From contig JBITNC010000002.1 of assembly GCA_050084985.1 (NCBI GenBank), positions 992,001 to 1,056,000 of the forward strand: 64,000 nucleotides of DNA, in the 5' to 3' direction. Shown piece by piece: positions 20,394-31,961 of this stretch; positions within the stretch are counted from its first letter, which is position 1; every line of letters begins with the position of its first letter. The position numbers and the translations under genes were made by a program. Below the pieces are notes generated by a model. That model was not told the origin of the DNA. It worked only from the letters and a program-made list of their open reading frames with translations, and ran no database searches. The DNA is from Nageia nagi. Taxonomy: Eukaryota > Pinophyta.

Positions 20394-20468
20394 TGGCCTA
20401 CATAGATCTTGAATCTATGACCATTCATGTCATTTACACCATGCTCTAACCAATAGAGCTAATAGGCC
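20394..20468 (-). pseudogene. tRNA-Ile(AAT)-like pseudogene or SINE head
   Basis: On the - strand the acceptor stem GGCCTAT pairs with GTAGGCC, the D stem GCTC with GAGC, and the T stem ATAGA with TCTAT around a TTCAAGA loop. The anticodon loop reads TAAATGA with AAT in the anticodon position. The universal U33 is A, one anticodon-stem pair is a G-G mismatch, and the variable region has an extra base. It is clearly tRNA-derived but not a functional tRNA. A tRNA-derived SINE is an alternative. Confidence 0.65.
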
Positions 20469-21789
20469 ACCATCACATGGTTGCTTCTAAGACCTCCACC
20501 TCTGTGCATAGTGGGAACTTCTCTCTCCTCTCCACTTATTGCACTCCACTCCTTCAACTTCAACCAACCACCTTCCCCTACTACCTAATAGACCACCTAA
20601 CCCTATGGCTTGGCTGCTACTCCTTCGTGGTAGAATTGAAATTGCTTCAATGTTGAGCTCTAACCAACTATGTAGGCATTATAAGTTCTATATTGATTGT
20701 TCTAACAAATCCACTAGATCTTGGATTAGTAGACTCATGTTGACCTACTTAGTATTCCTCTATATCAATTTGTTTGCACTTACATTTCTCCCACCTCTCA
20801 AGGCTGGGCCAAAGCTTCTTGCTTTCCTTGCTCTATGCTTGGTTGGTCACTTTCATTGCTATTCCCACTAGACCATCTATTCCCTGGCACTTTGAATAAT
20901 CAAGTTAAGTTCTTATTTCTTCTTAGGATCATAGGGCCTCTAGGATCCATCCACTGGCTTAGATGAGGATAAGGCAGGCTTACTAATGGATAAGGTAGCT
21001 CTCTAATAATGGAAAAAAATTTATATGAATTTGAGCCTCTAACCAAACTTTCCCCTCTATTTGGTGGTGGACAAAATAGATGCTAATTCTACCAAGGATC
21101 AAACTTAGGCCACCTACATCACAAGCAGGAATACTCAACTCCATGTTTTTTTTTCTCTCCTACCCTCCTCTTTCCTCCCTCGCTATCGACCATCATCTCA
21201 TCTTTGGACCATTCTGAGTTTAACGATGAAACAAGTTCTTGCCTATTTTTTTGATACTCTACACCCCTTCATTTAATATCTTTCTTGTTTGGTTTTTTTT
21301 GGGGATTACATATATGTTTTGTCAAGGAGGGGGGACCAACTATTTGCATTTAATGAAGTACTCCAATTTCTAATCTAGCCATCATAATATCTAACTTGGA
21401 GTACTTATACATTACCTTGCACTTAAATGAAATTTATTTTACATGCCTTCACTCTTCATTAATTTCTCTAAATAATAATGAGTTTACTTGTTGAATAAAA
21501 GTATGTACTCTTCATTAATTATTTCTGACTAGAGTACTTCTCATCATGCCTTCTTTAACCATAAAGCATTTTTTTATGCACTTGCCAATTTTATTTTTTT
21601 TGAATATGTTCTTAAGTAAGAATGAATTTTGTTTTAAGTGATAAAAGGATCAAATTATTTTAAGGGGAAGATATTTATGAATTTGTTTACTTAAAATCTC
21701 TAGATCCTTTATGCTTAGAGTACATATTTATCACTTATAAACTTTTAAGATTTACAAATAATACATTTTTTATTACTTAGAAATTGTAA

Positions 21790-22205
21790 ATGCCTCTATA
21801 AGTTAATGTTGTATACCTAGAACTTAATTTTTTAAAGTTAATGGTACATGCCTAGTACTTAGAACTTAATTTTTTAAGTTATTGGTACATACCTAGTACT
21901 TAACTATAAATGATGCATGCTTAAAATTAGTACTTATGCTTATTACTTAAAAATTTTAAGTTAATAAATGCATGCTTAGGAATTAAATTTTTAAATTAAT
22001 GTTGCATGCTTAGGACTTAAATTTTTAAGTTAATGTTGCATGTTTAGTACTTAAATTTTTAAGTAAATGTTGCATGTTTAGGACTTAAATTTTTAAGTTA
22101 ATATTGCATGTTTAAGACTTAAATTTTTAAGTTAATATTGCATGTTTAGAACTTAAATTTTTTAAGTTAATGTTGCATGTTAAAGACTTAATTCTTTAAG
22201 TTAAA
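21790..22205 (+). repeat. 34-bp minisatellite
   Basis: About ten imperfect copies of a unit containing AATGTTGCATGTTTAGGAC and TTAAATTTTTAAG. The most regular copies lie at 21990-22200, and the left copies are more diverged. Confidence 0.85.
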
Positions 22206-23121
22206 AGATACATGTTGAATATTTATCCTTCATGCAAAGATAACTTATGCAAATTTTTGGAATTAATACATGATTATGCTCAAGTATTTATTTATTTATT
22301 TATTTAAGTTAACTTGTATAAAATAAAGATTGATGTAAAGATGTCCTTTAGAGGTTAGTAAACAAAATCCATTTGACTCTTAAAGTTTCAAGTTATTGAG
22401 TGAATGATATTTTACTTATGCTCTTTTATTTAATATTTTGCACTTTGATTTATTTGTTTATGCAAATAAAAATGCAAACATTGATATGAGAAACCCCCTA
22501 AAATAAACATATCCACACATACATTTCGTAATATGATTTGTTTGGAGAGCCATGAGGTGAGGACAGATGGACTAGAGCCTTTACGTTGGATGATCTAAGT
22601 GATGAAAAGTTTATACTTCTTAATTGCTCCTAAGTCCTTTGTTGGTTTGGACATAACTCTATTAGGTGGAAAATCATGTGTGTGGCGATACCACATGTTC
22701 ACATGTCTATTCAGAGATTATCTTCATAATCTAGAAAAAAAAATTGAAACCTAATCAAGATTAATAATTTGGTCTATTTAATAAATATCGAAACCTTGAA
22801 AAATAATTAATACTTCTCCTTGTGAGAGTATATTGCTGCTCAATGAGAATTGGTAGTACTTGGGCTCCTCTTATGTAAGCATTTGGGTGAAGGTCTAATT
22901 TTAGATAAGAAAATAAGCTTCAATAATATCACTTTACATCTACGATTTTTGAATTGAAAAATGTATTTGGGTACATAAGTTATTATTTGAATTGTAAAAT
23001 ATTTGCACTTGTGAATCAAATCAAGCATGTATTTAATGTTAAATGTAACATATATTATTTAATTGGTTTAAAATTTAACATTTTATTTATTGAAAACACA
23101 TGCTTATTATTTCACATTTTT

Positions 23122-24030
23122 ATGTAGCAAATGAGAGAATCTTTTTTATCCAAACACATTCTTGATGGTTCTAACTATGAGATTTGAAAATCTTAGATGA
23201 GAGCTTAATTGTAAGCAAAGAAGTTATGATAAATAATGAATAAGAACCTTGTACTTCCTATAGATGAAAAGAAACTAGAGGCTTACAACATAAAGAATGA
23301 GTTGATAACTTCTATGATTTACCATGTAGTTTTAGATTATGTGCTCTTGATAATATCCTCTTCAACATCAACAAAGGAACCATAAGATAAGCTAAAGCAA
23401 ATCTACCTTAGTTTAAACTTTTCAAGAAGGTTTACCATTCTTTAAAAGTTCAATTTTATCAAAAACAAGATGAAAATATGGCTATCTACTTGAACAAAAT
23501 CATTGACCTAAAGATCTAACTTATTTCTTATGGATGCAATTAGATCAATAATAAGTTTATGGTCTTCATCAATGTTCAAAGCCTCTTTTCAAAATTTAAA
23601 AATTTTGTAACAATTATGAAAGTAAGATTTGATGATGAAGAAGAAGTCATCTCCTTTGAAAAACTTTCAAAGCACCTATTGAAGCATGAGAAAACCTTTA
23701 ATAATAAAAGGTTGATTTCTTCTCCTAATGATAATAATATTGCTCTTAAAGTAACCAAAACTCTTTTTAAAAGAAAATTCAACCATCAAAAAAATCTTAT
23801 CTTTCTTTTTTCAAAAGGTTAGAGAAAAGAGGTAATAGCTACAACAGCAATAGGAACAACAAAAATTATAGTAGTAGGAATAATAACAACAATAATCATT
23901 TCAAGTAAAGAGATGGAAAAAGCAAAGTAAACACTCCTTATCTTAAGAAAAAATTTGATGGCAATTGTAATTATTATGGCATTCAAGGTCACAAAGAAGT
24001 TGATTGTTACAAAAAAAAAGAGAAAAAGTA
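23122..24030 (+). pseudogene. Copia A gag
   Basis: The translation shows a copia gag: a FLSKHILDGSNYEI-like start, then LEAYNIKNELITSMIYHVVLD, KLKQIYL and, near the end, a zinc knuckle (about 23960-24010) reading C-N-Y-Y-G-I-Q-G-H-K-E-V-D-C. The second cysteine of the CX2C pair is Tyr, so the knuckle is broken. An open frame at 23559-23822 covers the middle. Stops at Gln/Trp/Arg positions and indels interrupt the frame. It aligns with 47930-48855 on the - strand. Confidence 0.75.
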
Positions 24031-24059
24031 TAAAAAAAAATAAAAATGTAAAGAACTAC

Positions 24060-25047
24060 AAAAGAAAGAAAAATACTCATCCTAGTTTTAATATGATGGT
24101 TTACTCCATGTTTTGCTCTTTTTCATTTGAATGGATTGTTGACTCTAGTTACACTAAGCATCTATGCTTTGAAAAAAATAATTTGAGAACTTTCACAAGT
24201 ATAATAAGGATGTGATTGTGACAGGTGATAACTTTACCTTTGAAATTCAAAGAATTAAGAGTATACTAATTTACGAAAAGATTCTTAAAAATATTCTTTA
24301 TGTTCTTAAGTTAAAGATGAACCTTCTTTCTATGATCCAAGTTGCTAAAAAAGGTACTCTTTTGAGTTTGACTTTCAATCCTAGTGCATTAAGAAAGGAC
24401 TTACCACTTTGGTTAAAGGATTAGTGAAAGATAACCTCTACTTTGTAGATCAAATTCTATCAAAGATATGTTTTGCTTTTAGTGTGTGTTCTAAAAGTAA
24501 TCTTTAGCAGCATTGTTTAGGACACCTTAACTACAAGAGTATTCAATTCATAAAAGACTAAGATCTTATGGAAGGTTTTCCTTTAATTTCTCTTTCAATT
24601 GATCTATGCAAGAAGTGCATTATTGGTAAGATGCATAGATAAAAGTTTGAAAAAGATAAGGTAATAAGAGCATCTCAATCTCTTCAACTTATGCATTCAG
24701 ATTTGATGGATTTATTCTAAACTAAGTTGCTTGGAGGAGTATCTTATGTCTTGACTTTTATTGATGATTTTAGTAGAATAACCTTTGAGTATCTACTTGA
24801 GTACAAGAATCAAACTTTTAAAAGTTTTAAAATTTTTAAAACCTTTGTTAAGAATCAAACTAATTTTAAAATCAACATGTTGAGATCAAATAATAGAAGA
24901 GAATATAATAGCAATGAATTCAATGACTATTATGTTAAGTATAGAATCAAGAGATAGTTTACAATTCCATACACTCTTCAGTAGAATAGTGTTACCAAAA
25001 GAAAAAATAAAATAATTATAGATATGGCTAGATGCATGTTGAGTAAC
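24060..25047 (+). pseudogene. Copia A protease and N-terminal integrase
   Basis: The protease region near 24115-24200 reads EWIVDSSYTKHLCF, where DSG is expected; the Gly is Ser, so the active site is damaged. It is followed by a GAG-pre-integrase region (KNILYVLKLKMNLLSMIQVAKK, about 24270-24350) and the integrase core start GGVSYVLTFIDDFSRITF (about 24735-24785). The open frame at 24727-24957 runs to the position where the gypsy element is inserted. The rest of the integrase lies at 32836-33250. Confidence 0.8.
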
Positions 25048-25900
25048 TGTTAACACATAAAAATGAATTTATGTTTTTAAATCAATAAATTAATGAGATA
25101 TGCTTGGCCTAAATACATGTCTTGAATGTATTAAAGTGATAATGTCAATGTTTGTCTTGAATATGAATTTTATAATGATTATCTTGAATATTGCATGGGT
25201 TATCTTGAATATTGTATGGATTATCTTGTTTATTGGTGTGTTTATCTTGAATCTTGTGAATTAGCCTTATTTATGTGGATGCACGCCGACCCATGGGAAG
25301 TATTATCTATTATCTATATAAATAAGGGATCTAATAGTAAGTCCATAATAACAAGGATACACATGATCCCGTGTATGGTCTTGTAAGTGGCTACCCTTAA
25401 GGTATCTCTTGGTATCGCCTACAAGGCTATGGTTTGTGTGCTTCCTTACGTGAGCTATCCTGACATCTACGATCTATTCTGATATCATACTGCTATCTGA
25501 GACATCTACATTGAAGTTATGGACTTGATCGAGAGGTCAAAACTACCAAACAAAGGCTATCAGTGCTCCTTTGTGAACGGAAGAACATCATCGACGCTCT
25601 TATATCATTGAAACAGACCACCCGCGATCCTCTTTTTGCATCCTTACAGGTCACGATGTTATGGGAAAGGCAGCTCATCATCATTACATCACCAACATCT
25701 ACATCTTTTATTATCAGGTACATTTCATGAGGTAAGTACACAAATTATAGTCTTGGTTGGTGCAATTACACTTCTGAATTGGTTATGTTGTTTATTGTTA
25801 TCTAGAATAAATTGCTATCTGTAGCTCAAATACAGATAATGTTGAGTTTGTATATATTTTTCTATTTACTTATTTGCACGCTCAATTTTATTTGTAAACA
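25048..25900 (+). repeat. 5' LTR of the non-autonomous gypsy element
   Basis: It starts TGTTAACACA and ends TTTGTAAACA. A TATA box CTATATAAATAAGG is at about 25314. The PBS region TTTGGTGAACCCAACGTG follows from 25901; I cannot name the priming tRNA with certainty. Confidence 0.9.
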
Positions 25901-25989
25901 TTTGGTGAACCCAACGTGAAGTGCACATCATTATACTAAAACCCTAAAGGTTTTAGTTAAGACTAACATCTATTTTGTGTGTTTTAGTT

Positions 25990-27207
25990 ATGGAGTAGCT
26001 TAAGTTATTCTTGCGTAGTCTTTCAAAAAGAGATTTGGATGAATTATTGGTAGAAATCAGACATGATGATCCAGAGGGATCCGAAGGAATGCAAAATAGT
26101 GCTGAGGGTGACAATAGTAATTTTCAGGCTACTATGGAAGGTATGCAGGGGCAGATAGATAGATTGGTAAGGAGATCAGCTCCGCCTAATGATTCTTTCG
26201 AATTCGGTAGTCCTTTATGTGATGAAATTCATAGGCACATGCCACCATCCAACTACAAAGAGCCAAAATTTAGTAAGTTCAATGGTGAAGGAGATCCAAG
26301 AAGACATATACAAGGATTCAAGGATGAGTGTGAACTCAAAATTGGTACAGACCAAAGATTGCAAGCTAAATTCTTCCCCCAGAGCTTGGAAGGAGAGGCT
26401 CGAGAATGGTTTTATGCCTTACCTGAAGGGTCCATCACATCATTTGAGGAATTTAGTAATTTGTTTCTTGAGCAATATAAGCATAACATCAAGAAGGAGA
26501 TTATGCTATCAGATTTATGTGCTATCAAGCAAGACAGTGATGAGCAACTAGACAAATTTGTTGTAAGGTTTAAGAAGACATGGCAGCAAGTGAAGACCAG
26601 ATTAACAGAAAAAGAGGTAAATAACATTTTTAAAGAAGCTATTATATTGCCCTTATAATCATATGTTATCGATTATACACATCTTACATTTTTCGATATG
26701 ACGTATAAACTATTAGAAAAAGAAAAAGTCCTTGTGAAGCTAGGGCTTGTAAAGTATGGTAATAGTGATAAGACAAAAGCAAAGGATAAGAGACCACAAT
26801 CGCCAAAGAAAGAGAAAACTATCCATGTGGCTGAGAAGACAAGTGAGACGAAGGAGAAGAAATATGTGAGATTTCCCATACCTCCAAGACATATCCTAAA
26901 AGACCTTGTGGAAAAAGGGTTATTACAACCTTTACCTAAGCGTGAAGAAGATCCTACAGCAAAAAAACCCCATTGGTATAAGGAAGATAGGTATTGTGAA
27001 TATCATCAGACTAAAGGCCATGCTACTAATGGATGTGGAAACCTTAGGGATAGAATATAGAAGCTCATAGAAGATGGATTCTATGTATGTCCAGTAAAGG
27101 TCAAAGATACAGGAGAAGAACATCATGTCAATATGATCTTTCTTGAAGATGCTTGCGAGGTTAGCACCGGTGGGAGCTCCAGGCCCTCTGTAGGTATCAT
27201 TTGGTAG
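25990..27207 (+). pseudogene. Gag of the non-autonomous gypsy element
   Basis: One frame runs from ATG at 25990 to TAG at 27205-27207 with three internal stops: codon 3 (TAG, 25996-25998), TAA at 26656-26658 and TAG at 27058-27060, each at a place where Gln fits. The capsid-like domain spans about 26230-26640 with the WF...LPEGSITSFEEFSNLFLEQY block. A basic linker follows, then a zinc-finger-like C-X2-H...H-X4-C motif (CEYHQTKGHATNGC near 26995-27040). This C-H-H-C form is usual in Tat/Athila gag. Only nonsense changes break it, so decay is mild, in line with the similar LTRs. Confidence 0.85.
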
Positions 27208-27603
27208 ATCAAAATATATATAAAAAAAAAGAGGAGAAGAGAAAAGCTAGCAGTTGGTTCAGGTCTCTAACGGATGTCATGGTCAAGAGATTGGGGGGCT
27301 TCATGACATCATTGCAGGAGCACCGGTGTTGTATTTTGTGATAATAGGACTACCATTGGTTCTATTTTAGTGGAAAAATAGAGGAAAGAAAAAGGTACCA
27401 ATTACTCCCACAGCATGGGAAGTCATAATTTCAGGTCGTGTTGTTGGCGTTCGTTCTCAAGGATCACGGAACATCAAATTCATGCATCACAAGTACATGT
27501 ACAAGAGCAAATTAGGTACCAAGATTTGTGTTTTATATATATATCATGATCAAAATGTTTTTGTTTACAATACAACTGGATGAGATTACATAGAATGATC
27601 TAG
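27208..27603. other. Spacer between gag and antisense ORF
   Basis: No protease or RT motif is present in any frame. A short (TA)n stretch lies near 27534-27543. The gag and the antisense ORF converge here tail to tail. Confidence 0.6.
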
Positions 27604-29396
27604 AATCTCCTACTAGAACCCCCTCCCCCTACACTAGAGCTAGTAGCCCTGCTAGATGTACCACCCCTGCACCGTGCCTTATACTTCTCTACACGTGCCT
27701 TCTCCTTGCCGATCTGTCTCTCGACCTAGCAAAGCTACTCATAGAGGGCCTTAATTTCCTTATTGGCTACCTATAGGTCCTGATAGATATCGGTATAATC
27801 CCCTCCTCTGAATCGTAGATGACTCTATAGCTCTCTAATCTCCTCATCCTTCTAACCGATTTGACCACGCAGCTTAGCCATCTCAACCTCAGGATCTATG
27901 ACATAGCATAAACATATCGTGTTAGCCCCTTTACATATCATGAAAAGTAGAAAATCAAAGAAAAGTAAAAGAGAAAATAGGTTACCATCATCATCCTCAT
28001 CATAGTCTTCCTCCTCCCAGTCTGTTTCTATCTCATACTCAGGTTCATACTCATCTTGGTCTGGATCAGTCTCCTCATTGTCATCATGACCTGCATCTAG
28101 AGACGTGTCGCGAGCATATGTAGAGCTACTCTCTCCTCCCCACCCTTCTGTTGTAAAGGGAATGTCCCATCCAGTCTCTATGTCTCCTGTGTCTTCATCC
28201 TCCCATGCATCATCACCCATGTCAGCATCATGAATGCCTATGTGATGAGGACAGCATGTCCTCCACCAGTCTAGGTTGTCCTCTGTGTGATCAGGTCCAT
28301 CTATGTCATTATCAACCCCATGGTTGGAGTCCTCGCTAGGGGACTCCCAATCTAAGTCCCAGTCAGGTACTAGCTCATAATCCTCTGGGAGGTGCCTGCT
28401 ACGGTAGTAGCACACCACTATCCTGCAATCATCTGGTATGCCCTGCTGGAGGCCAAACTAACAGAGTACCTGCTCTAGCCTGTACGGCTCCACTAGTGCC
28501 CTACGTGCCTATAGGTATGTAGGGTCTCTCACCCATGCCATCTCTTGTATGTCCTCCTCCCACTCTGGTACACCTCCCCGATAGGGATGCCAGTATATCT
28601 ATGCCTCCTACAGTAGGTCAAACTATACCTACCATCCCTTTAGGTCCATGCTAGGAAAATATGGTCCCTCTATCGTCACCCACCGTTTCCAGGTGGGTAC
28701 ATCATCTGGCTGATCTAGGGGCAACATTATCAGTCTAGAGATGATGATGTGATCATATGCCCACACCTATAGTATCATAGAATGAGCCACCTATCTCCCC
28801 CCTCTCTCCACCTCTGCAAAGCCATGGAGGTCATGATAGAGTTGTGCTAGTATTGCAGGGAACCATGCATATCGCTACCTGTGTGTCACCATGTCCTGAA
28901 TGATAGGAACCATGCCCACAGGAAAGGTCTCACTACTCTTATCTGCGTAGACAATAGCATCCAAGAGGCAAGCAATGAGGAGTCTCATCCGTAGGTCACC
29001 TCATGCTGGAGGATACTCTGACACATGTCTCACTAGGGACACACCCCTCTTCCTATGGTTTACTTCATCTAACCCCATCAGCCATGTAGCCCATACCTCT
29101 GCCTATTCCAGGCTTGGAACAGGAATCATGTTCACTAGCCTCCCCCTGATAGGAAGTCTAGTGATCCTATAGATATCCTCTAGTGTCACTGTAATCTCAC
29201 CAGTTGGAAGATGAAAGGTGTTGGAGTTTGGATCCCACCTCTCCATCAAAGCTTTCAGCATGTTGTAGTCATGAAACACATAGTTAGCAAATGCAAGGTA
29301 GTTGAATGAAATTTCCTCTAGAATGCTTTGGGCTACGTCAGTTTGTGGCCACTGTTGGGCAATGGTGAAGGTGGCACTCTTGCCAGATGGTTGCAT
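27604..29396 (-). pseudogene. Antisense ORF with plant mobile domain (PMD-like)
   Basis: A single - strand frame from ATG at 29396 carries ERWDPNSNTFHLPTGEITVT and LEDIYRITRLPIRGRLV near 29120-29240, the hallmark of the plant mobile (aminotransferase-like) domain. Later come QVWAYDHI-like and YRGGVPEWEEDI segments typical of its C-terminal half. A long acidic linker (28418-27986) follows, then a charged coiled-coil tail and a Gly/Ser-rich end near 27604. The stops in frame are mostly TAG at Gln positions. Near 27896-27985 the frame passes through 90 bases that look like an intron (GTAACC donor, TCATAG acceptor). The role in retrotransposons is unknown. Confidence 0.75.
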
Positions 29397-30290
29397 AAGG
29401 TATGCATGGTTCTACAAGAAAAAGAATGACAAAAGGCAAGTTAGTGTCAAGATATGAAACACAGATAGCAAAAATAGTACTGGTAAAGAGGACCACCCAC
29501 GATCTAGATCAGGTGAGAAGGACCGCCCACGATCCAAACTAGGGTAGAAAGGACCACCAGTGGTCCTATTTTCGTGCATGAAGGTCAATGAAATCTGGGG
29601 TGTAGATTCATACAGATGAGAATAGTACAGCCATGGTACCAAAAATTTGAAAAAATAAAATAAAAAGGGAAAAATGAAGGGCTAGGGTATGCAACAGGAA
29701 AACCCTAGGGGCAATTCGAAAAACTAGTGTATAGGTAGCTAAAATCTGAAAACAAGCAAAAGGATAGCAAGGAAAAGGGAGGAGATGCAATGTACCTGAT
29801 GACTAGCAGGAGAATCAGCCACCAAGGTAGCTCTGTGTCCATCTTAGTGTGTGATCAGTAGGGCCATAGCGTGCAGCACAATAATACAGGAAGAATCACC
29901 TAGTGATATCGATAAAATCACCAACTAAACCTCTCTGAATCAGTCCCTCAAGCTCTAGGATACTCTTAGCTATGAAAATGATAAGGTGATCACATGAGGA
30001 AGGGTGGGGCCCCTTTTATAGAAAATTTAGGGCACATATTTCAAGACAAATTTCGATTTAAGCATTTGGTATGCATGGATGAGCAAATAGGTATCAATTT
30101 GGAATCCAGAGGTGATTTGTAGGGACCTGATCTTCATAGTTTTCAATGAATCTTCAAGAAAAGAACTACCTGCGGTCTTAGGTTAAGGCTACCGACATTC
30201 TAAGTCTGCAAGCAAGGATCACCCACATTCCTTTACCCAAAAAATTAGCTCGTCTAGGTATCATGGGTGCATCATAAGTGTTTGATGAAC
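29397..30290. other. Region upstream of the antisense ORF
   Basis: Three short near-repeats containing GGACCACCCACGATC-like text lie at 29488-29560. This stretch would contain the promoter and leader of the antisense transcript. No motif can be assigned with confidence, and small - strand frames (29412-29642, 29608-29790) show no domain. Confidence 0.35.
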
Positions 30291-30329
30291 GTTATATCCA
30301 GGAGAATATTTCTTTGAGTTTCATGTTTG

Positions 30330-30780
30330 TAGACCTGTAATCAGCTTATCATGCCCATGAGTGGAGTTCCAACTCCTATTATCAGTTTATCACATCTATG
30401 GGTGGAGTTCTAGCTCCTGTAATCAGCTTATCATGCCTATGAGTGGAGTCCTAGCTCCCATTATCAGCTTATCATGCTTATGAGTGGAGTTCCAGCTCCC
30501 GTTATCAGTTTATCACATCTATGGGTGGAGTTCTAGCTCCTGTAATCAACTTATCATGCCTATGAGTGGAGTTCTAGCTCCTGTTATCAGTTTATCACAT
30601 CTATGGGTGGAGTTCTAGCTCCTGTAATCAGCTTATCATGCTTATGAGTGGAGTTCCAACTCCCATTATTAGCTTATCATGCCTATGAGTGGAGTCCCAG
30701 CTCCCATTATCAGCTTATCATGCTTATGAGTGGAGTTCCAGCTCCTGTTATTAGCTTATCATGCCTCTTGGTGGAGTGTC
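30330..30780 (+). repeat. Tandem repeats, ~38-41 bp unit
   Basis: About ten copies of a unit with ATCAGCTTATCATGCCTATG and AGTGGAGTTCCAGCTCC, with two alternating subtypes (CATGCCTATGAG and CACATCTATGGG). It lies before the 3' LTR of the gypsy element. Confidence 0.9.
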
Positions 30781-31360
30781 AGCTCCATTAGTTTATCACT
30801 TATTTTACAGAGTTCGGTTCTTATGCAACTGCAGTACACCTCTTGGTGCGAAGGATCAGTTGTGTGGAACTTGGCTCTCCCCCATCAGCTTATCACTTAT
30901 TTTGTAGATTTTGGTTCTTATGCAACTGTAGTACACCTCTTGGTGCAAAGGCTCAGTTGTGTGGAACTTAGCTCTCATGTATCAGCTTATCTCTTATTTT
31001 GTGGAGTTCGATTCTTATGCAACTGCAGCACACCTCTTGGTGCGAAGGCTTAGTTGTGTGGAACTTAGCTCTCACATATCAGCTTATCATTATTTTGCAG
31101 AGTTTGGTTCTTATGCAACTATAGCACATCTCTTGGTACAAAGGCTCAATTGTGTGGAACTTAGCTCTCACATATCAGCTTATCATTATTTTACAGAGTT
31201 TGGTTCTTATGCAACTGCAGTACACCTCTTGGTGCGAAGGCTCAGTTGTGTGGAACTTAGCTCTCCCCCATTAGCTTATCACTTATTTTGCAGAGTTCGG
31301 TTCTTATGCAACTGCAATACACCTCTTGGTGCGAAGGCTCAGTTGTATGGAACTTAGCTC
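30780..31360 (+). repeat. Tandem repeats, ~97 bp unit
   Basis: Six copies of a unit with TTATGCAACTGCAGTACACC, TCTTGGTGCGAAGGCTCAG and TGTGGAACTTAGCTCTC. One frame stays open across several units (30730-31053, 30959-31357), but this is a repeat artefact. Confidence 0.9.
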
Positions 31361-31369
31361 TCCCCTGTG

Positions 31370-31600
31370 TTTGGTTATGGTTATCATGTCTTGTCTAGTG
31401 AGTTGGTCATGTGTGTTATCATGTCTTATCTTGTGAGTTGGTCATGTGTGTTATCATGTCTTGTCTTGTGAGTTGGTCATGTGTGTTATCATGTCTTGTC
31501 TTATGAGTTGGTCATGTGTGTTATCATGTCTTGTCTGGTGAGTTGGTCATGTGTGTTGTCATGTCTTGTCTTGTGATGTGGTCTTGTCAAGTTGTCGTCC
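31370..31600 (+). repeat. Tandem repeats, ~37 bp unit
   Basis: Five to six copies of TTATCATGTCTTGTCTTGTG plus AGTTGGTCATGTGTG. This is the third repeat block in the 3' untranslated region of the gypsy element. Confidence 0.9.
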
Positions 31601-31948
31601 GATCGACATGTGTTGTCAAGTCATCTATTCGGTCATTGTCATGTGTGTTTTCAGGTTTGTCATCATGGGTCATCAGCATTGCGATAAGATTATCAGCTTA
31701 TCAAATGATCAGATATATCAGGCTATCACCTTCTACAGCAAAATGCAAGGGGCAAGCATGCCCAAGGTAATATCAAAAGGGAGTTTTCTCAACCTATATC
31801 TAGTACTAATAAGCTTTATCATGATGTTGTTTAAGTTTAGAATGGTTAATGTTTATCATTGCTTATCAAAATTATTTGCTATGATATTGTGTTTTTACTT
31901 TGAATGCAAAATCTCAAGTCACCTCATGTTTCTTTCGATTTCACATCC

Positions 31949-31961
31949 AAAGTGGGGCATC
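31949..31961 (+). other. Polypurine tract of the non-autonomous gypsy element
   Basis: AAAGTGGGGCATC lies directly before the TG of the 3' LTR. The position and sequence are typical of plant Ty3/gypsy PPTs. Confidence 0.85.

Larger units (their letters stand above)
19320..23115. other. Unexplained 3.8 kb inside copia A between PBS and gag
   Basis: Copia leaders are normally a few hundred bases, so most of this is probably inserted DNA. Contents I can see: an (AT)n run at 19738-19756, a tRNA-Ile-like relic at 20394-20468, a purine run (AAGGAGGGGGGACC, near 21327) that looks like a PPT, and a 34-bp minisatellite at about 21790-22200. The open frame at 20539-20871 has no recognisable domain. 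No LTR pair or target duplication was found by eye. Confidence 0.5.

Noticed and set aside
20539-20871. 110-codon open frame as a membrane protein gene
   Set aside because: It starts in unexplained repeat-like DNA, has no recognisable family, and its hydrophobic look is expected from T-rich sequence.
27852-28418. Acidic 188-codon frame as a separate host gene
   Set aside because: It is in the same frame as the PMD segment upstream at 29103-29396 and belongs to the antisense ORF of the gypsy element.
30730-31357. Open frames across the 97-bp repeats as a repetitive protein
   Set aside because: They are open only because the unit lacks stops in one frame; the region is the repeat-rich 3' part of an LTR element.
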